Shown piece by piece: positions 1 to 6,038 of a DNA stretch of 9,224 nucleotides. A program made the translations under genes and the position numbers. The stretch comes from Thermoanaerobacterales bacterium. GTDB taxonomy: Bacteria; Bacillota; Thermosediminibacteria; Thermosediminibacterales; Tepidanaerobacteraceae. The stretch covers positions 1-9,224 of the forward strand of contig DUTQ01000233.1 of the NCBI GenBank assembly GCA_012841995.1, read 5' to 3'. The notes beneath the pieces were generated by a model. The model was given only the letters and a program-made list of their open reading frames with translations. It did no database searches and had not been told where the DNA came from. Numbering within the stretch: position 1 is the first letter of the stretch; each line of letters starts with the position of its first letter.

Positions 1-241
1 CTATATATCTTTTTTGGATGATATCATATACCTCATCGAAGCCTAGCCCATGTGTGGCAAGCTGATGACACATATACAATAAATCGGTGATTTTATGGTC
101 TTTCTTATTTCGCTTACCTGGTGCTGAAGGTATTACATATCTTCTTCTTTCATCAGCTTTTACGATATTTTTTACTTTGACAAATTGTTTGCTATCAGCT
201 AAAGAACTACCCCCAAATTTTGCCACAATAACATCTTTCAT
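1..241 (-). CDS. lysC: Aspartokinase, N-terminal part (cut by window edge)
   Basis: Aspartokinase phosphorylates L-aspartate with ATP, the first step toward lysine, threonine, methionine and diaminopimelate. Eighty codons are visible, read from an ATG at 241-239. The product begins MKDVIVAKFGGSSLAD, the amino acid kinase signature KFGGSSLAD with the substrate-binding lysine at residue 8. A second conserved block, RRYVIPSAPGKR, follows, then a K-T/I-TDLL element. The long SAPGKR form is typical of clostridial monofunctional aspartokinases. A ribosome binding site AGGGGG lies at 249-254, seven bases before the ATG, and a good sigma-A-type promoter is upstream. The catalytic C-terminal half and the ACT regulatory domains lie outside the window, so feedback type cannot be judged. 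No lysine riboswitch fits in the short leader (about 80 bases). Confidence 0.9.
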   Translation of the reverse strand, partial: MKDVIVAKFGGSSLADSKQFVKVKNIVKADERRRYVIPSAPGKRNKKDHKITDLLYMCHQLATHGLGFDEVYDIIQKRYI

Positions 242-283
242 CAAATTTCCCCCTAAACATTATCTGTTACAAAGTTTTCTTCC

Positions 284-313
284 AACCTTACTGCAATATA
301 TGCTGGTAACGTT
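284..313 (-). other. Leader hairpin before aspartokinase
   Basis: The transcribed leader holds an interrupted inverted repeat. Arms AAC, TTAC and GCA (284-286, 288-291, 293-295) pair with TGC, GTAA and GTT (301-303, 306-309, 311-313) around a five-base loop, giving ten pairs with small bulges. It has no U-tract, so it is not a terminator. A function is not shown. Confidence 0.35.
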
Positions 314-328
314 GTATTTTACTATTTT

Positions 329-356
329 AGTATAACTTATAGCAATAGAATGTCAA
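329..356 (-). promoter_or_regulatory. Promoter of the aspartokinase gene
   Basis: On the minus strand a perfect -35 TTGACA (351-356) and a -10 TATACT (329-334) are separated by 16 bases. Transcription would start near 322, giving a leader of about 80 bases before the ATG at 241. Confidence 0.75.
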
Positions 357-482
357 GCCCAAAACTACATATGTCCTTCTGGCAAAAACAAAGGCTATAA
401 CAGACATCGGGGGTTGGTGTTTCCTTGAAATCGATGGTGAAACGGCTCTGATTAATAGCTTTTCAAAAAAGTAAATAAAATT

Positions 483-523
483 AAAGCTGTCGTCAAAAGG
501 AACTTAATTCCAACGACAGCTTT
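483..523 (-). terminator. Rho-independent terminator after sodA
   Basis: A perfect 11-base inverted repeat, AAAGCTGTCGT at 483-493 and its complement at 513-523, flanks a 19-base loop that itself contains a small GGAA/TTCC hairpin. On the minus strand the stem is followed by a T-rich run (TTAATTTTATTT). It lies about 40 bases after the sodA stop codon. A few T residues on the other side give little support for plus-strand use. Confidence 0.85.
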
Positions 524-561
524 TGTGTTAGTGTGTATAATAAATTCTAGCTCATCTATAT

Positions 562-1161
562 TTAAAGTTTAGCGGCTTTTACAAGTCTTTCCTCTACATC
601 TTTCCAGTTTACTAAATTCCACCATGCCTCTATCCAAGCAGGCCTTTTGTTTTGATATTTTAAGTAATATGCGTGTTCCCATACATCACATACCAAAAGA
701 GGAGTAACACCCCAAATAGCTAAATTTTGATGCTTTTCAGTTGTCATGATCTCTAATTTTTCAGTATAGGGATTCCATGCTAATATACCCCATCCTGAAC
801 CCTCAACTGCTGCTGTTGCAGAGCTAAAATGCTTTTTAAATGCCTCAAAGCTGCCAAAGTCTTTATCGATTTGCTCTGCAATAACGCCTTCAGGGTTACC
901 GCCACCGTCAGGAGACATATTATTCCAAAATAGGCAGTGCAAAACATGACCTGATCCGTGAAAAGCCAGTTCCCTTTCCCAATGCTTAATCATTGCATAA
1001 TCACCGGTCTCCCTTGCCTCGGCAAGTTTGCGAGTTGCATTATTGAGACCATCAACATAGCTTTTATGATGTGCATCATGATGTAGCTTTACAGTTTGTT
1101 CATCGTAATAAGGTTCTAATGCATCATATGCATAAGGTAGTTCTGGAAGCTTGTAGACCAT
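562..1161 (-). CDS. sodA: Superoxide dismutase (Mn/Fe family)
   Basis: This cytoplasmic enzyme converts superoxide to oxygen and hydrogen peroxide. The 199-residue product starts MVYKLPELPYAYDALEPYYD, the standard family opening, and has a normal length. The four metal ligands can be placed: His27 in LHHDAHH, His75 in GHVLHCLFW, and the Asp and His of the DVWEHAYY signature near the C-terminus. Gly71, four residues before His75, and a Gln in the EKHQN segment occupy positions that tend to favour manganese. FeSOD enzymes instead carry a Gln at the first position. Metal choice remains an inference and the enzyme could be cambialistic. The ATG at 1161-1159 has an AAGGAG site nine bases upstream (1171-1176). 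The gene is monocistronic, with its own promoter and terminator, and is divergent from brnQ. In an anaerobe it would serve oxygen tolerance. Confidence 0.97.
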   Translation of the reverse strand: MVYKLPELPYAYDALEPYYDEQTVKLHHDAHHKSYVDGLNNATRKLAEARETGDYAMIKHWERELAFHGSGHVLHCLFWNNMSPDGGGNPEGVIAEQIDKDFGSFEAFKKHFSSATAAVEGSGWGILAWNPYTEKLEIMTTEKHQNLAIWGVTPLLVCDVWEHAYYLKYQNKRPAWIEAWWNLVNWKDVEERLVKAAKL

Positions 1162-1199
1162 AAAAAACCACTCCTTTTTAAATTTTTAACAAATCCTAT

Positions 1200-1222
1200 G
1201 TGATATTAGTAAGCATTATCAC
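1200..1222. promoter_or_regulatory. Possible operator dyad at the sodA transcription start
   Basis: GTGATA (1200-1205) and TATCAC (1217-1222) form a perfect 6-N11-6 inverted repeat just downstream of the sodA -10 box, at about +1 to +23. The minus-strand reading contains TGATAAT, a half-site shared with Fur-type boxes, but the other half matches poorly. It could be a repressor site or a hairpin at the 5' end of the mRNA. Confidence 0.4.
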
Positions 1223-1229
1223 TATATAA

Positions 1230-1258
1230 ATAATACCTTAAATTGAATTATAAGTCAA
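1230..1258 (-). promoter_or_regulatory. Promoter of sodA
   Basis: On the minus strand -35 TTGACT (1253-1258) and -10 TATTAT (1230-1235) are spaced by exactly 17 bases. The start of transcription would fall near 1222-1224, about 60 bases before the ATG. The -35 is embedded in an inverted repeat, AATTGA-N8-TCAATT (1241-1260), which can be extended with one base of slippage to 1237-1265. Confidence 0.75.
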
Positions 1259-1290
1259 TTTTAAGATGGTCAAGTTTTACTTTGTATTTA

Positions 1291-1299
1291 TGTTATAAT
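1291..1299 (+). promoter_or_regulatory. Extended -10 promoter for brnQ
   Basis: TGT precedes a perfect TATAAT (1294-1299), making an extended -10 element. No good -35 is seen at normal spacing. Transcription would start near 1306, giving a leader of about 110 bases. It sits about 35 bases from the -35 of the divergent sodA promoter. Confidence 0.55.
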
Positions 1300-1328
1300 A
1301 ATAAGATGATTTAACGTATTGTTAAAAG

Positions 1329-1400
1329 AAAGCGAAAACTAAAGCGCTACAGTAAAAAGGACAACAAGAGTTTTCAAAAACCAAAGCGTTTAAAGCGTTT
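1329..1400 (+). repeat. Four AAAGCG motifs in the brnQ leader (cre-like)
   Basis: AAAGCG occurs at 1329, 1341, 1383 and 1392. The last two belong to a perfect tandem 9-mer, AAAGCGTTT (1383-1391 and 1392-1400), ending directly at the ribosome binding site. The core resembles the left half of CcpA catabolite-responsive elements, and three of the copies match 11 of 14 positions of TGWAARCGYTWNCW by my hand count. Function is inferred only. Confidence 0.35.
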
Positions 1401-1414
1401 AAGGAGGACTACTT

Positions 1415-2779
1415 TTGAAAGAAAGGCTAACTTTTCAGCAAAACTTGTTGATAGGTTCGTTGTTATTTGGATTATTTTTTGGTGCAGGTAACTTAATTTT
1501 CCCGGTACAAATGGGACAAGCAGCCGGAAGTCATATCTTACTGGCTACTATTGGATTTCTAATTACAGGAGTTGGATTGCCTATTTTTGGAATTATAGCA
1601 TCAGCACTTTCAGAAAGTAAAAGCCTATATGACATGGCTAGGCCTGTTAGTTCAGGTTATGCAATTATATTTACATCTTTATTGTATTTAACAATTGGCC
1701 CATTATTTGCTATTCCTCGTACTGCCACGGTTGCATTTGAAGTAGGAATGCATCCTTTTATTGCAGATGAATATTTAAAGTTGGGATTGTTTATTTTCTC
1801 ACTCATCTTTTTTGCTTTGACACTTTATTTTTCACTGCGACCGACACGAATTTTAGATTGGGTAGGTAAATATCTTACTCCTGTCTTTTTAGTGCTTTTA
1901 TCTATTTTATTAATTGCAACATATATAAAACCAATGGGACAGATAAATCAGTATTTACCTCAGGGAAATTATATTACTAAACCATTATTTACCGGTTTAT
2001 TAGATGGGTATAACACCATGGATGCCTTGGCATCACTAGCCTTTGCCATTATTATTATTTCTAATGTAAAAAAGCTGGGCATAAAGAATCCCAGTTCAAT
2101 TGCCATTGAAACATGTAAATCAGGTGTAGTTAGCGTTATTGGCATGACCATTATTTATGCGTCATTAGCATATATGGGAGCTACAAGCCTAGGTAGCGTG
2201 AGCCGTGCAGATAACGGAGGGATTATTTTATCCATGGTCAGCGATCATTATTTTGGCTTCATTGGCAAAGTATTACTAGCTGCTATTGTAGGAGTTGCGT
2301 GTTTAAAAACAGCTATTGGCCTAATAACTTCTTGTTCTGAAATGTTTAGTGAATTGTTCCCAAAATCCATTTCTTATAGAAATTATGCTATTTTATTTAC
2401 ACTCTTTTCTTTTATAATTGCTAATTTTGGATTGAATAATATCATTAGGCTGTCTTTGCCAGTACTTATGTTCCTCTATCCCTTAGCAATCACTTTAATC
2501 TTGTTATCCCTATTAACCCCGGTTTTGCATAAACAAAGGGATGTTTATAAATGGACAACAGACCTTACGATTATTGCAGCCTTTTTTGATTTATGTAAAG
2601 CACTGCCCGAATCTTTGCAACAAAATGTAGCAGTGAAACACATTATTAACTTTGCTCATTTATATTTACCCGGATTTGATTATGGATTTGGCTGGATTTT
2701 ACCTGCAATTTGTGGTTTCCTTATAGGATCAATTATTTGGAGTATTCGTGCGAAAAAACCTATTGTTTGTAGAAAATAA
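1415..2779 (+). CDS. brnQ: Branched-chain amino acid carrier BrnQ
   Basis: BrnQ proteins are inner-membrane carriers (LIVCS family) that import leucine, isoleucine and valine with Na+ or H+. The 454-residue product has the usual length and carries the N-terminal signature FGAGNLIFP (residues 22-30). About twelve hydrophobic segments follow, and a short basic tail (RAKKPIVCRK) ends the protein. The start is a TTG at 1415-1417, chosen because a strong AAGGAGG (1401-1407) lies seven bases upstream. Translation from it begins MKERLTFQQN, in line with family members. The gene stands alone: sodA diverges from it and hisD converges on it. The leader carries AAAGCG repeats that may be regulatory. No T-box fits in the roughly 110-base leader. 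Confidence 0.95.
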   Translation: MKERLTFQQNLLIGSLLFGLFFGAGNLIFPVQMGQAAGSHILLATIGFLITGVGLPIFGIIASALSESKSLYDMARPVSSGYAIIFTSLLYLTIGPLFAIPRTATVAFEVGMHPFIADEYLKLGLFIFSLIFFALTLYFSLRPTRILDWVGKYLTPVFLVLLSILLIATYIKPMGQINQYLPQGNYITKPLFTGLLDGYNTMDALASLAFAIIIISNVKKLGIKNPSSIAIETCKSGVVSVIGMTIIYASLAYMGATSLGSVSRADNGGIILSMVSDHYFGFIGKVLLAAIVGVACLKTAIGLITSCSEMFSELFPKSISYRNYAILFTLFSFIIANFGLNNIIRLSLPVLMFLYPLAITLILLSLLTPVLHKQRDVYKWTTDLTIIAAFFDLCKALPESLQQNVAVKHIINFAHLYLPGFDYGFGWILPAICGFLIGSIIWSIRAKKPIVCRK

Positions 2780-2781
2780 CA

Positions 2782-2801
2782 TGAAACTGTTTTAGGTTTC
2801 A
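2782..2801 (+). terminator. Weak hairpin just after brnQ
   Basis: TGAAAC (2782-2787) and GTTTCA (2796-2801) form a six-pair stem directly after the brnQ stop, followed by AATTATTTTT. It is weak compared with the hairpin at 2857-2892 and may contribute little. Confidence 0.3.
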
Positions 2802-2856
2802 AATTATTTTTAAACGGGTAAATAACTGCAACCTCAATAGATTTGGGGCTTAGATA

Positions 2857-2892
2857 AAAAGGTTATTGTGTTTAATAACATAATAACCTTTT
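2857..2892 (+). terminator. Terminator after brnQ
   Basis: AAAAGGTTATTGTG (2857-2870) pairs with 2879-2892 over 14 pairs including one G-T wobble, with an eight-base loop. The right arm ends in TTTT and is followed by ACTTTTAG. It lies about 80 bases past the brnQ stop. The A-run on the left means it could also work for minus-strand transcripts coming from hisD. Confidence 0.7.
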
Positions 2893-2937
2893 ACTTTTAG
2901 GGGTAAAATACTCATAAATTAAATATAAGGGAATGAA

Positions 2938-2965
2938 AAATGCCTAAAAATAAAGCACCGCATTT
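2938..2965. terminator. Possible weak terminator after hisD
   Basis: AAATGC (2938-2943) and GCATTT (2960-2965) form a six-pair stem with a 16-base loop, about 40 bases downstream of the hisD stop. T-rich bases flank both sides. The stem is short, so this is tentative. Confidence 0.25.
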
Positions 2966-3005
2966 CTTTTTGCTGGAATATTAGGGCTATAAACTTGGAT
3001 TTTTT

Positions 3006-4271
3006 TTATTGGCTTTTTCTTACGTCTGCCGCAAGTTTATGAGCATAAAGGCCTTCCAATCGGGCTATGCGGCTAGCTATAGGGGCTAGGGTTTGTGCGC
3101 CTTCCCGATTTATTTGTTGAAAACTCGCTACCTTTATAAAAGTGCCAACCCATACTCCGCCTGTGTATCTCGAGGCCCTCATAGTCGGCAGAATGTGATT
3201 TGTACCGGAAACATAATCTCCAAAAACTTCGGCTGCCCAATTGCCAATAAAGAGAGAACCATAGTTTGTTAATTGGTCAACTATTTTATCGGGATTTTGA
3301 ATATGAAGTTCTAAATGCTCTGGACATATATCATTTGAAATCTCTACGGCTTCTTTTAATGACTCTACAAGGATGATTTCACCGTTTTGCTCCCACGCCT
3401 TTGCTGCAATATCCGAAGTGGGTAAAGTTTCTAGGAATGCCTCAACGTCTTTTTTGACTTTAGTTATGAGATCGATATCAGTAGAAATGAGTATACCACG
3501 AGCTTGAAGATCATGTTCAGACTGTGCTAACAAGTCTGCTGCTACAAAACGGGAATCGCTAGTTTCATCAGCAATTATAAGTACCTCACTTGGTCCAGCT
3601 AAAAAATCTATCCCGGTAAATCCGCTGACCTGGCGTTTAGCCTCTGTAACCCACTGATTGCCGGGGCCTACGATAAGGTCTACCGGATTTACCGTCTCAG
3701 TTCCGAAAGACAAAGCTCCAATGGCATGGGCGCCACCCATGCAGTATATTTCGTGGGCACCGGCAATATTCATTGCCACTAGTGTAGCCGGGTGAATCAT
3801 CCCTGTATCTTTACAGGGAGGAGAGCATGTGACAATCCTCTTTACTCCTGCAATCCGTGCGGGTATAATAGACATTAAGGCAGAAGATGGTAGCGGATAT
3901 CGCCCACCGGGTACATATGCGGCACAGGAAGCCACCGGGATAATTCGATGGCCAAGCACTACTCCGGGTAAAAATTCTTTTTGAGTAGGGAGAATAGATT
4001 CTTTTTGCAGCAGCGAAAACTCTTCAATCCTCTTTGCAGCATATTTTAAATCTTCGATGACTTGGCTATCTAATTCTTCATACGCTTTTTTGATTTTTGC
4101 ATCACTTACTTTAATAAAATTACAAGTACCGTCAAACTTTTGACAGAACTCAAAAAGCGCTTTATCACCATGCTTTTTGATATCTGATAATATATCTGAA
4201 ACTTTATTTTTGACATCAAATATGTCTTTTTGCAATCTGGGCTTGGCTTTTTTTATAAATTTTGCAGTCAT
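3006..4271 (-). CDS. hisD: Histidinol dehydrogenase-family enzyme (orphan)
   Basis: HisD oxidises histidinol to histidine with two NAD+; relatives such as HpsN oxidise other alcohols (sulfopropanediol). The 421-residue product has a normal family length. Residues matching the HisD zinc ligands are present: Gln250, His253, Asp352 and His411. So are the catalytic pair Glu318-His319 and Ser228, Glu348, His359 and Glu406, which match histidinol contacts, with spacings equal or nearly equal to those in E. coli HisD. However, the segments GGRYPLPSSALM, HPATLVAMNIAGAHEIY and ASRYTGGVWVGTF resemble the HpsN-like branch more than classical HisD. No other histidine gene is nearby. The reading frame extends to a GTG at 4277, but that codon overlaps the GGAGGG site (4277-4282). 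The ATG at 4271, five bases after it, is the likely start. Family is certain; substrate is open. Confidence 0.9.
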   Translation of the reverse strand: MTAKFIKKAKPRLQKDIFDVKNKVSDILSDIKKHGDKALFEFCQKFDGTCNFIKVSDAKIKKAYEELDSQVIEDLKYAAKRIEEFSLLQKESILPTQKEFLPGVVLGHRIIPVASCAAYVPGGRYPLPSSALMSIIPARIAGVKRIVTCSPPCKDTGMIHPATLVAMNIAGAHEIYCMGGAHAIGALSFGTETVNPVDLIVGPGNQWVTEAKRQVSGFTGIDFLAGPSEVLIIADETSDSRFVAADLLAQSEHDLQARGILISTDIDLITKVKKDVEAFLETLPTSDIAAKAWEQNGEIILVESLKEAVEISNDICPEHLELHIQNPDKIVDQLTNYGSLFIGNWAAEVFGDYVSGTNHILPTMRASRYTGGVWVGTFIKVASFQQINREGAQTLAPIASRIARLEGLYAHKLAADVRKSQ

Positions 4272-4291
4272 TTTCACCCTCCATTCAGGTT

Positions 4292-4313
4292 AAATGTAAT
4301 GTTTCATACATTT
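4292..4313. promoter_or_regulatory. Inverted repeat between hisD and the radical SAM gene
   Basis: AAATGTA (4292-4298) and TACATTT (4307-4313) form a perfect 7-N8-7 dyad about 20 bases upstream of the hisD start codon and in the divergent intergenic region. It could be an operator for either gene. No clear promoter is visible for either direction: TAAAAT on the minus strand (4311-4316) is a possible -10 for hisD. Confidence 0.35.
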
Positions 4314-4395
4314 TACATGTTTTTAATTAAAATTTAAAGGCTAAAACCAGTTTTATTTCTGTCTGAATTTTTAAATTGGAGTGATGAGTTATATT

Positions 4396-5271
4396 ATGAA
4401 ATGTAGGATATGTCCTCATGAGTGTAAAGTTAACCGAAAACAAGGTGAAAAGGGATTTTGTAAAGCAGGTGAAAATGTAGTTATAGCAAATGCTTCTATT
4501 CATAGATGGGAGGAGCCCTGCATAAGTGGAAATAATGGGTCAGGTACAGTTTTTTTTACAGGCTGCAACCTTCGCTGCGTATTTTGCCAGAATTATACTA
4601 TAAGCCAAGAAGGATACGGAAAGCCAATAACAGTGGAGAAACTTGCAAAAACCTTTATTAAATTGCAAGGCAAAGGTGTTCATAATATCAATCTTGTCAC
4701 ACCCACAATCTATGCCCCACAAATCATTGAAGCATTAAATATGGCAAAAGAAGAAGGCCTTAATATTCCAGTCATATGGAACTCGAATGCATATGAAAGT
4801 GTTGAGATGGTAAAAAATTTATCGGAATTGGTGGATGTATTTCTCCCAGATCTTAAATATTTCGATGATAATATTGCAAAAAGATATTCTAAAGTGAAAA
4901 ATTATTTCAGCATTGCCTCTAAAGCTATTTTACAGATGTATTCACAGGTAGGAAACCCAATATTCAATAAAAAAGGTATTATTCAAAGAGGACTTATCAT
5001 AAGGCATTTGGTTCTACCGGGGCAAAAGGAAGATTCAAAAAAGATTCTTTCTTGGATAAGTGAAAACCTCCCTAAAGATATTTATATAAGCATTATGTCA
5101 CAATACATTCCTTACTATAGAGCAAGCGAATACCCGGAGATTAACCGAAAGCTTTACCAAAGGGAATATGAAGATGTGGTAGAACATTTTTTTAAAATTG
5201 GTTTGGAAAACGGCTTTATACAAGATGAAAGCGCTGCATCAGATGAATTTATACCAAAATTTAAAGAGTAA
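4396..5271 (+). CDS. Radical SAM protein, PflX type (COG1313)
   Basis: Radical SAM enzymes cleave S-adenosylmethionine at a [4Fe-4S] cluster to start radical reactions. The cluster motif CNLRCVFC (Cys57, 61, 64) is present, preceded by GSGTVFFTG and followed by QNYTIS, the pattern of the PflX group annotated as putative pyruvate formate-lyase activating enzymes. The N-terminus has a second cysteine set, CRICPHEC and FCKAG (Cys3, 6, 10, 22), that may bind another metal. The 291-residue length is usual. No glycyl-radical enzyme lies nearby, so the substrate is unknown. The start is uncertain. GTG 4381 and ATG 4384 follow a GGAG (4378-4381) with zero to two bases of spacing, too tight. ATG 4396 fits the family N-terminus (MKCRICPHEC) but sits 14 bases away. 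The 3' end converges on the cupin gene 25 bases away with no clear terminator. Confidence 0.88.
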   Translation: MKCRICPHECKVNRKQGEKGFCKAGENVVIANASIHRWEEPCISGNNGSGTVFFTGCNLRCVFCQNYTISQEGYGKPITVEKLAKTFIKLQGKGVHNINLVTPTIYAPQIIEALNMAKEEGLNIPVIWNSNAYESVEMVKNLSELVDVFLPDLKYFDDNIAKRYSKVKNYFSIASKAILQMYSQVGNPIFNKKGIIQRGLIIRHLVLPGQKEDSKKILSWISENLPKDIYISIMSQYIPYYRASEYPEINRKLYQREYEDVVEHFFKIGLENGFIQDESAASDEFIPKFKE

Positions 5272-5296
5272 AATATAAAAAAAACTATAATCAACT

Positions 5297-5626
5297 CTAA
5301 TCGACGATGAAGAGTTTGGCTCCTTTTTCGGTATAAGAGCGATGGGGGTTGATATCTTCGGCTACTTGATAGCTCATCCCTTGCTTTAAGACGAATTTTC
5401 GTCCATCATCAAGTTCTGTTACAAGCTCACCTTCCATTACCAGCAGAACATGACCTCGACTGCACCAGTGATCTGCCAAGTAACCGGGTGTATACTCTAC
5501 CATGCGAACACGAATATTACCCTTTTCAAATGTTCTCCACAATGCTTTACCGGTTACTCCCGGATGTTCGGTTGGTTTTACCTGGCTCCAGTCAACAATA
5601 CAAAATGGCACATCTTGAATTTTCAT
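5297..5626 (-). CDS. DHCW-motif cupin protein
   Basis: This 109-residue protein folds as a single small cupin beta-barrel. It has the ADHWCSRGHVLLVMEGEL core (DHWC at residues 52-55, His59, Glu65) and a later PHRS (His95) in strand positions where cupins bind metal. The ending KGAKLFIVD is typical of this uncharacterised family, named for its DHCW motif. Its reaction is not known, and no partner gene suggests one. The ATG at 5626 has a strong AGGAGGAGG about nine to twelve bases upstream. A dyad GTATA-N4-TATAC at 5740-5753 lies about 115 bases before the start. No clean promoter could be picked. It converges on the radical SAM gene. Confidence 0.85.
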   Translation of the reverse strand: MKIQDVPFCIVDWSQVKPTEHPGVTGKALWRTFEKGNIRVRMVEYTPGYLADHWCSRGHVLLVMEGELVTELDDGRKFVLKQGMSYQVAEDINPHRSYTEKGAKLFIVD

Positions 5627-5739
5627 TTGATACTGCCTCCTCCTTTGAAATTTGAAGTGAGCACAATGCCTCTCAAACCTTTACTTTTTAAAAGATTGAG
5701 AAATTTGCATCGAACCCTATCAATAGAAAGTAATCTATA

Positions 5740-5753
5740 GTATATTTCTATAC
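5740..5753. promoter_or_regulatory. Small dyad upstream of the cupin gene
   Basis: GTATA-TTTC-TATAC is a perfect 5-N4-5 inverted repeat between the DUF1540 terminator and the cupin gene. The flanking CTATAG resembles sequence upstream of the DUF1540 gene (6069-6088). It may be an operator or part of a promoter; not proven. Confidence 0.3.
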
Positions 5754-5763
5754 AAAAAAGAAA

Positions 5764-5781
5764 AATCCTTTTAAAAGGATT
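5764..5781 (-). terminator. Terminator after the DUF1540 gene
   Basis: The 18-base perfect palindrome AATCCTTTTAAAAGGATT is followed on the minus strand by TTTCTTTTTT. It lies about 65 bases past the DUF1540 stop. With a four-base loop the stem is about seven pairs, AT-rich but with a good U-tract. Confidence 0.6.
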
Positions 5782-5846
5782 AGGCATTATGCTGACTCTG
5801 AATTTCATTTTACAAAATAGGCAGGGAGACGATTAAATCAAGAGAG

Positions 5847-6038
5847 CTAATCCCAGAAATATATTCCTTCACTTTTGTTGCTATTGCTTTTTGTCGTATT
5901 TCGCTCATATGCATTACAGTAAGTGCCCTCTTTAAAAGAACATTCAGGGCGAACGGCATTTACAACAACGTTTTCTGCATTACACTGACAGTTTTTATTA
6001 TATTTACATGTTGATACATTACATTTTATAGTTGCCAT
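5847..6038 (-). CDS. DUF1540 cysteine-rich small protein
   Basis: The 63-residue product has six cysteines in its first 41 residues (Cys6, 11, 17, 19, 33, 41), in the DUF1540 arrangement C-x4-C-x5-C-x-C-x13-C-x7-C. Preceding each block are the typical CKYN and CNAENVVV segments. Such proteins are common in Clostridia and are presumed to bind a metal, but their role is unknown. The Ser/Thr/Asn-rich tail (NTTKSNSNKSEG) looks disordered. The ATG at 6038 has an AGGAGG seven bases upstream. It is followed by its own terminator at 5764-5781, so it is probably a single-gene transcript. No consensus promoter is clear upstream. Confidence 0.85.
   Translation of the reverse strand: MATIKCNVSTCKYNKNCQCNAENVVVNAVRPECSFKEGTYCNAYERNTTKSNSNKSEGIYFWD

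Larger units (their letters stand above)
242..561. other. 320-base intergenic region between sodA and aspartokinase
   Basis: This gap holds, in minus-strand order, the sodA terminator (483-523), a stretch of about 120 bases without a clear feature (361-480), the aspartokinase promoter, its leader hairpin and its ribosome binding site. The plus strand of 361-480 is open for about 40 codons ending at 472-474 but has no start codon or ribosome binding site, so I do not call a gene. Confidence 0.6.

Noticed and set aside
87..335. 82-codon plus-strand frame over the aspartokinase start
   Set aside because: It is antisense to the clear aspartokinase reading frame and covers that gene's promoter and leader.
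361..474. Open plus-strand frame ending ...EIDGETALINSFSKK
   Set aside because: No start codon or ribosome binding site, about 40 codons only, and it overlaps the aspartokinase promoter region.
1370..1384. CodY-box-like sequence (GAGTTTTCAAAAACC) before brnQ
   Set aside because: By hand it matches only about 10 of 15 consensus positions, which is common by chance in AT-rich DNA.
5623..5808. 61-codon minus-strand frame overlapping the cupin start by four bases
   Set aside because: It runs across the terminator palindrome at 5764-5781, has no ribosome binding site, and its sequence resembles no family I know.
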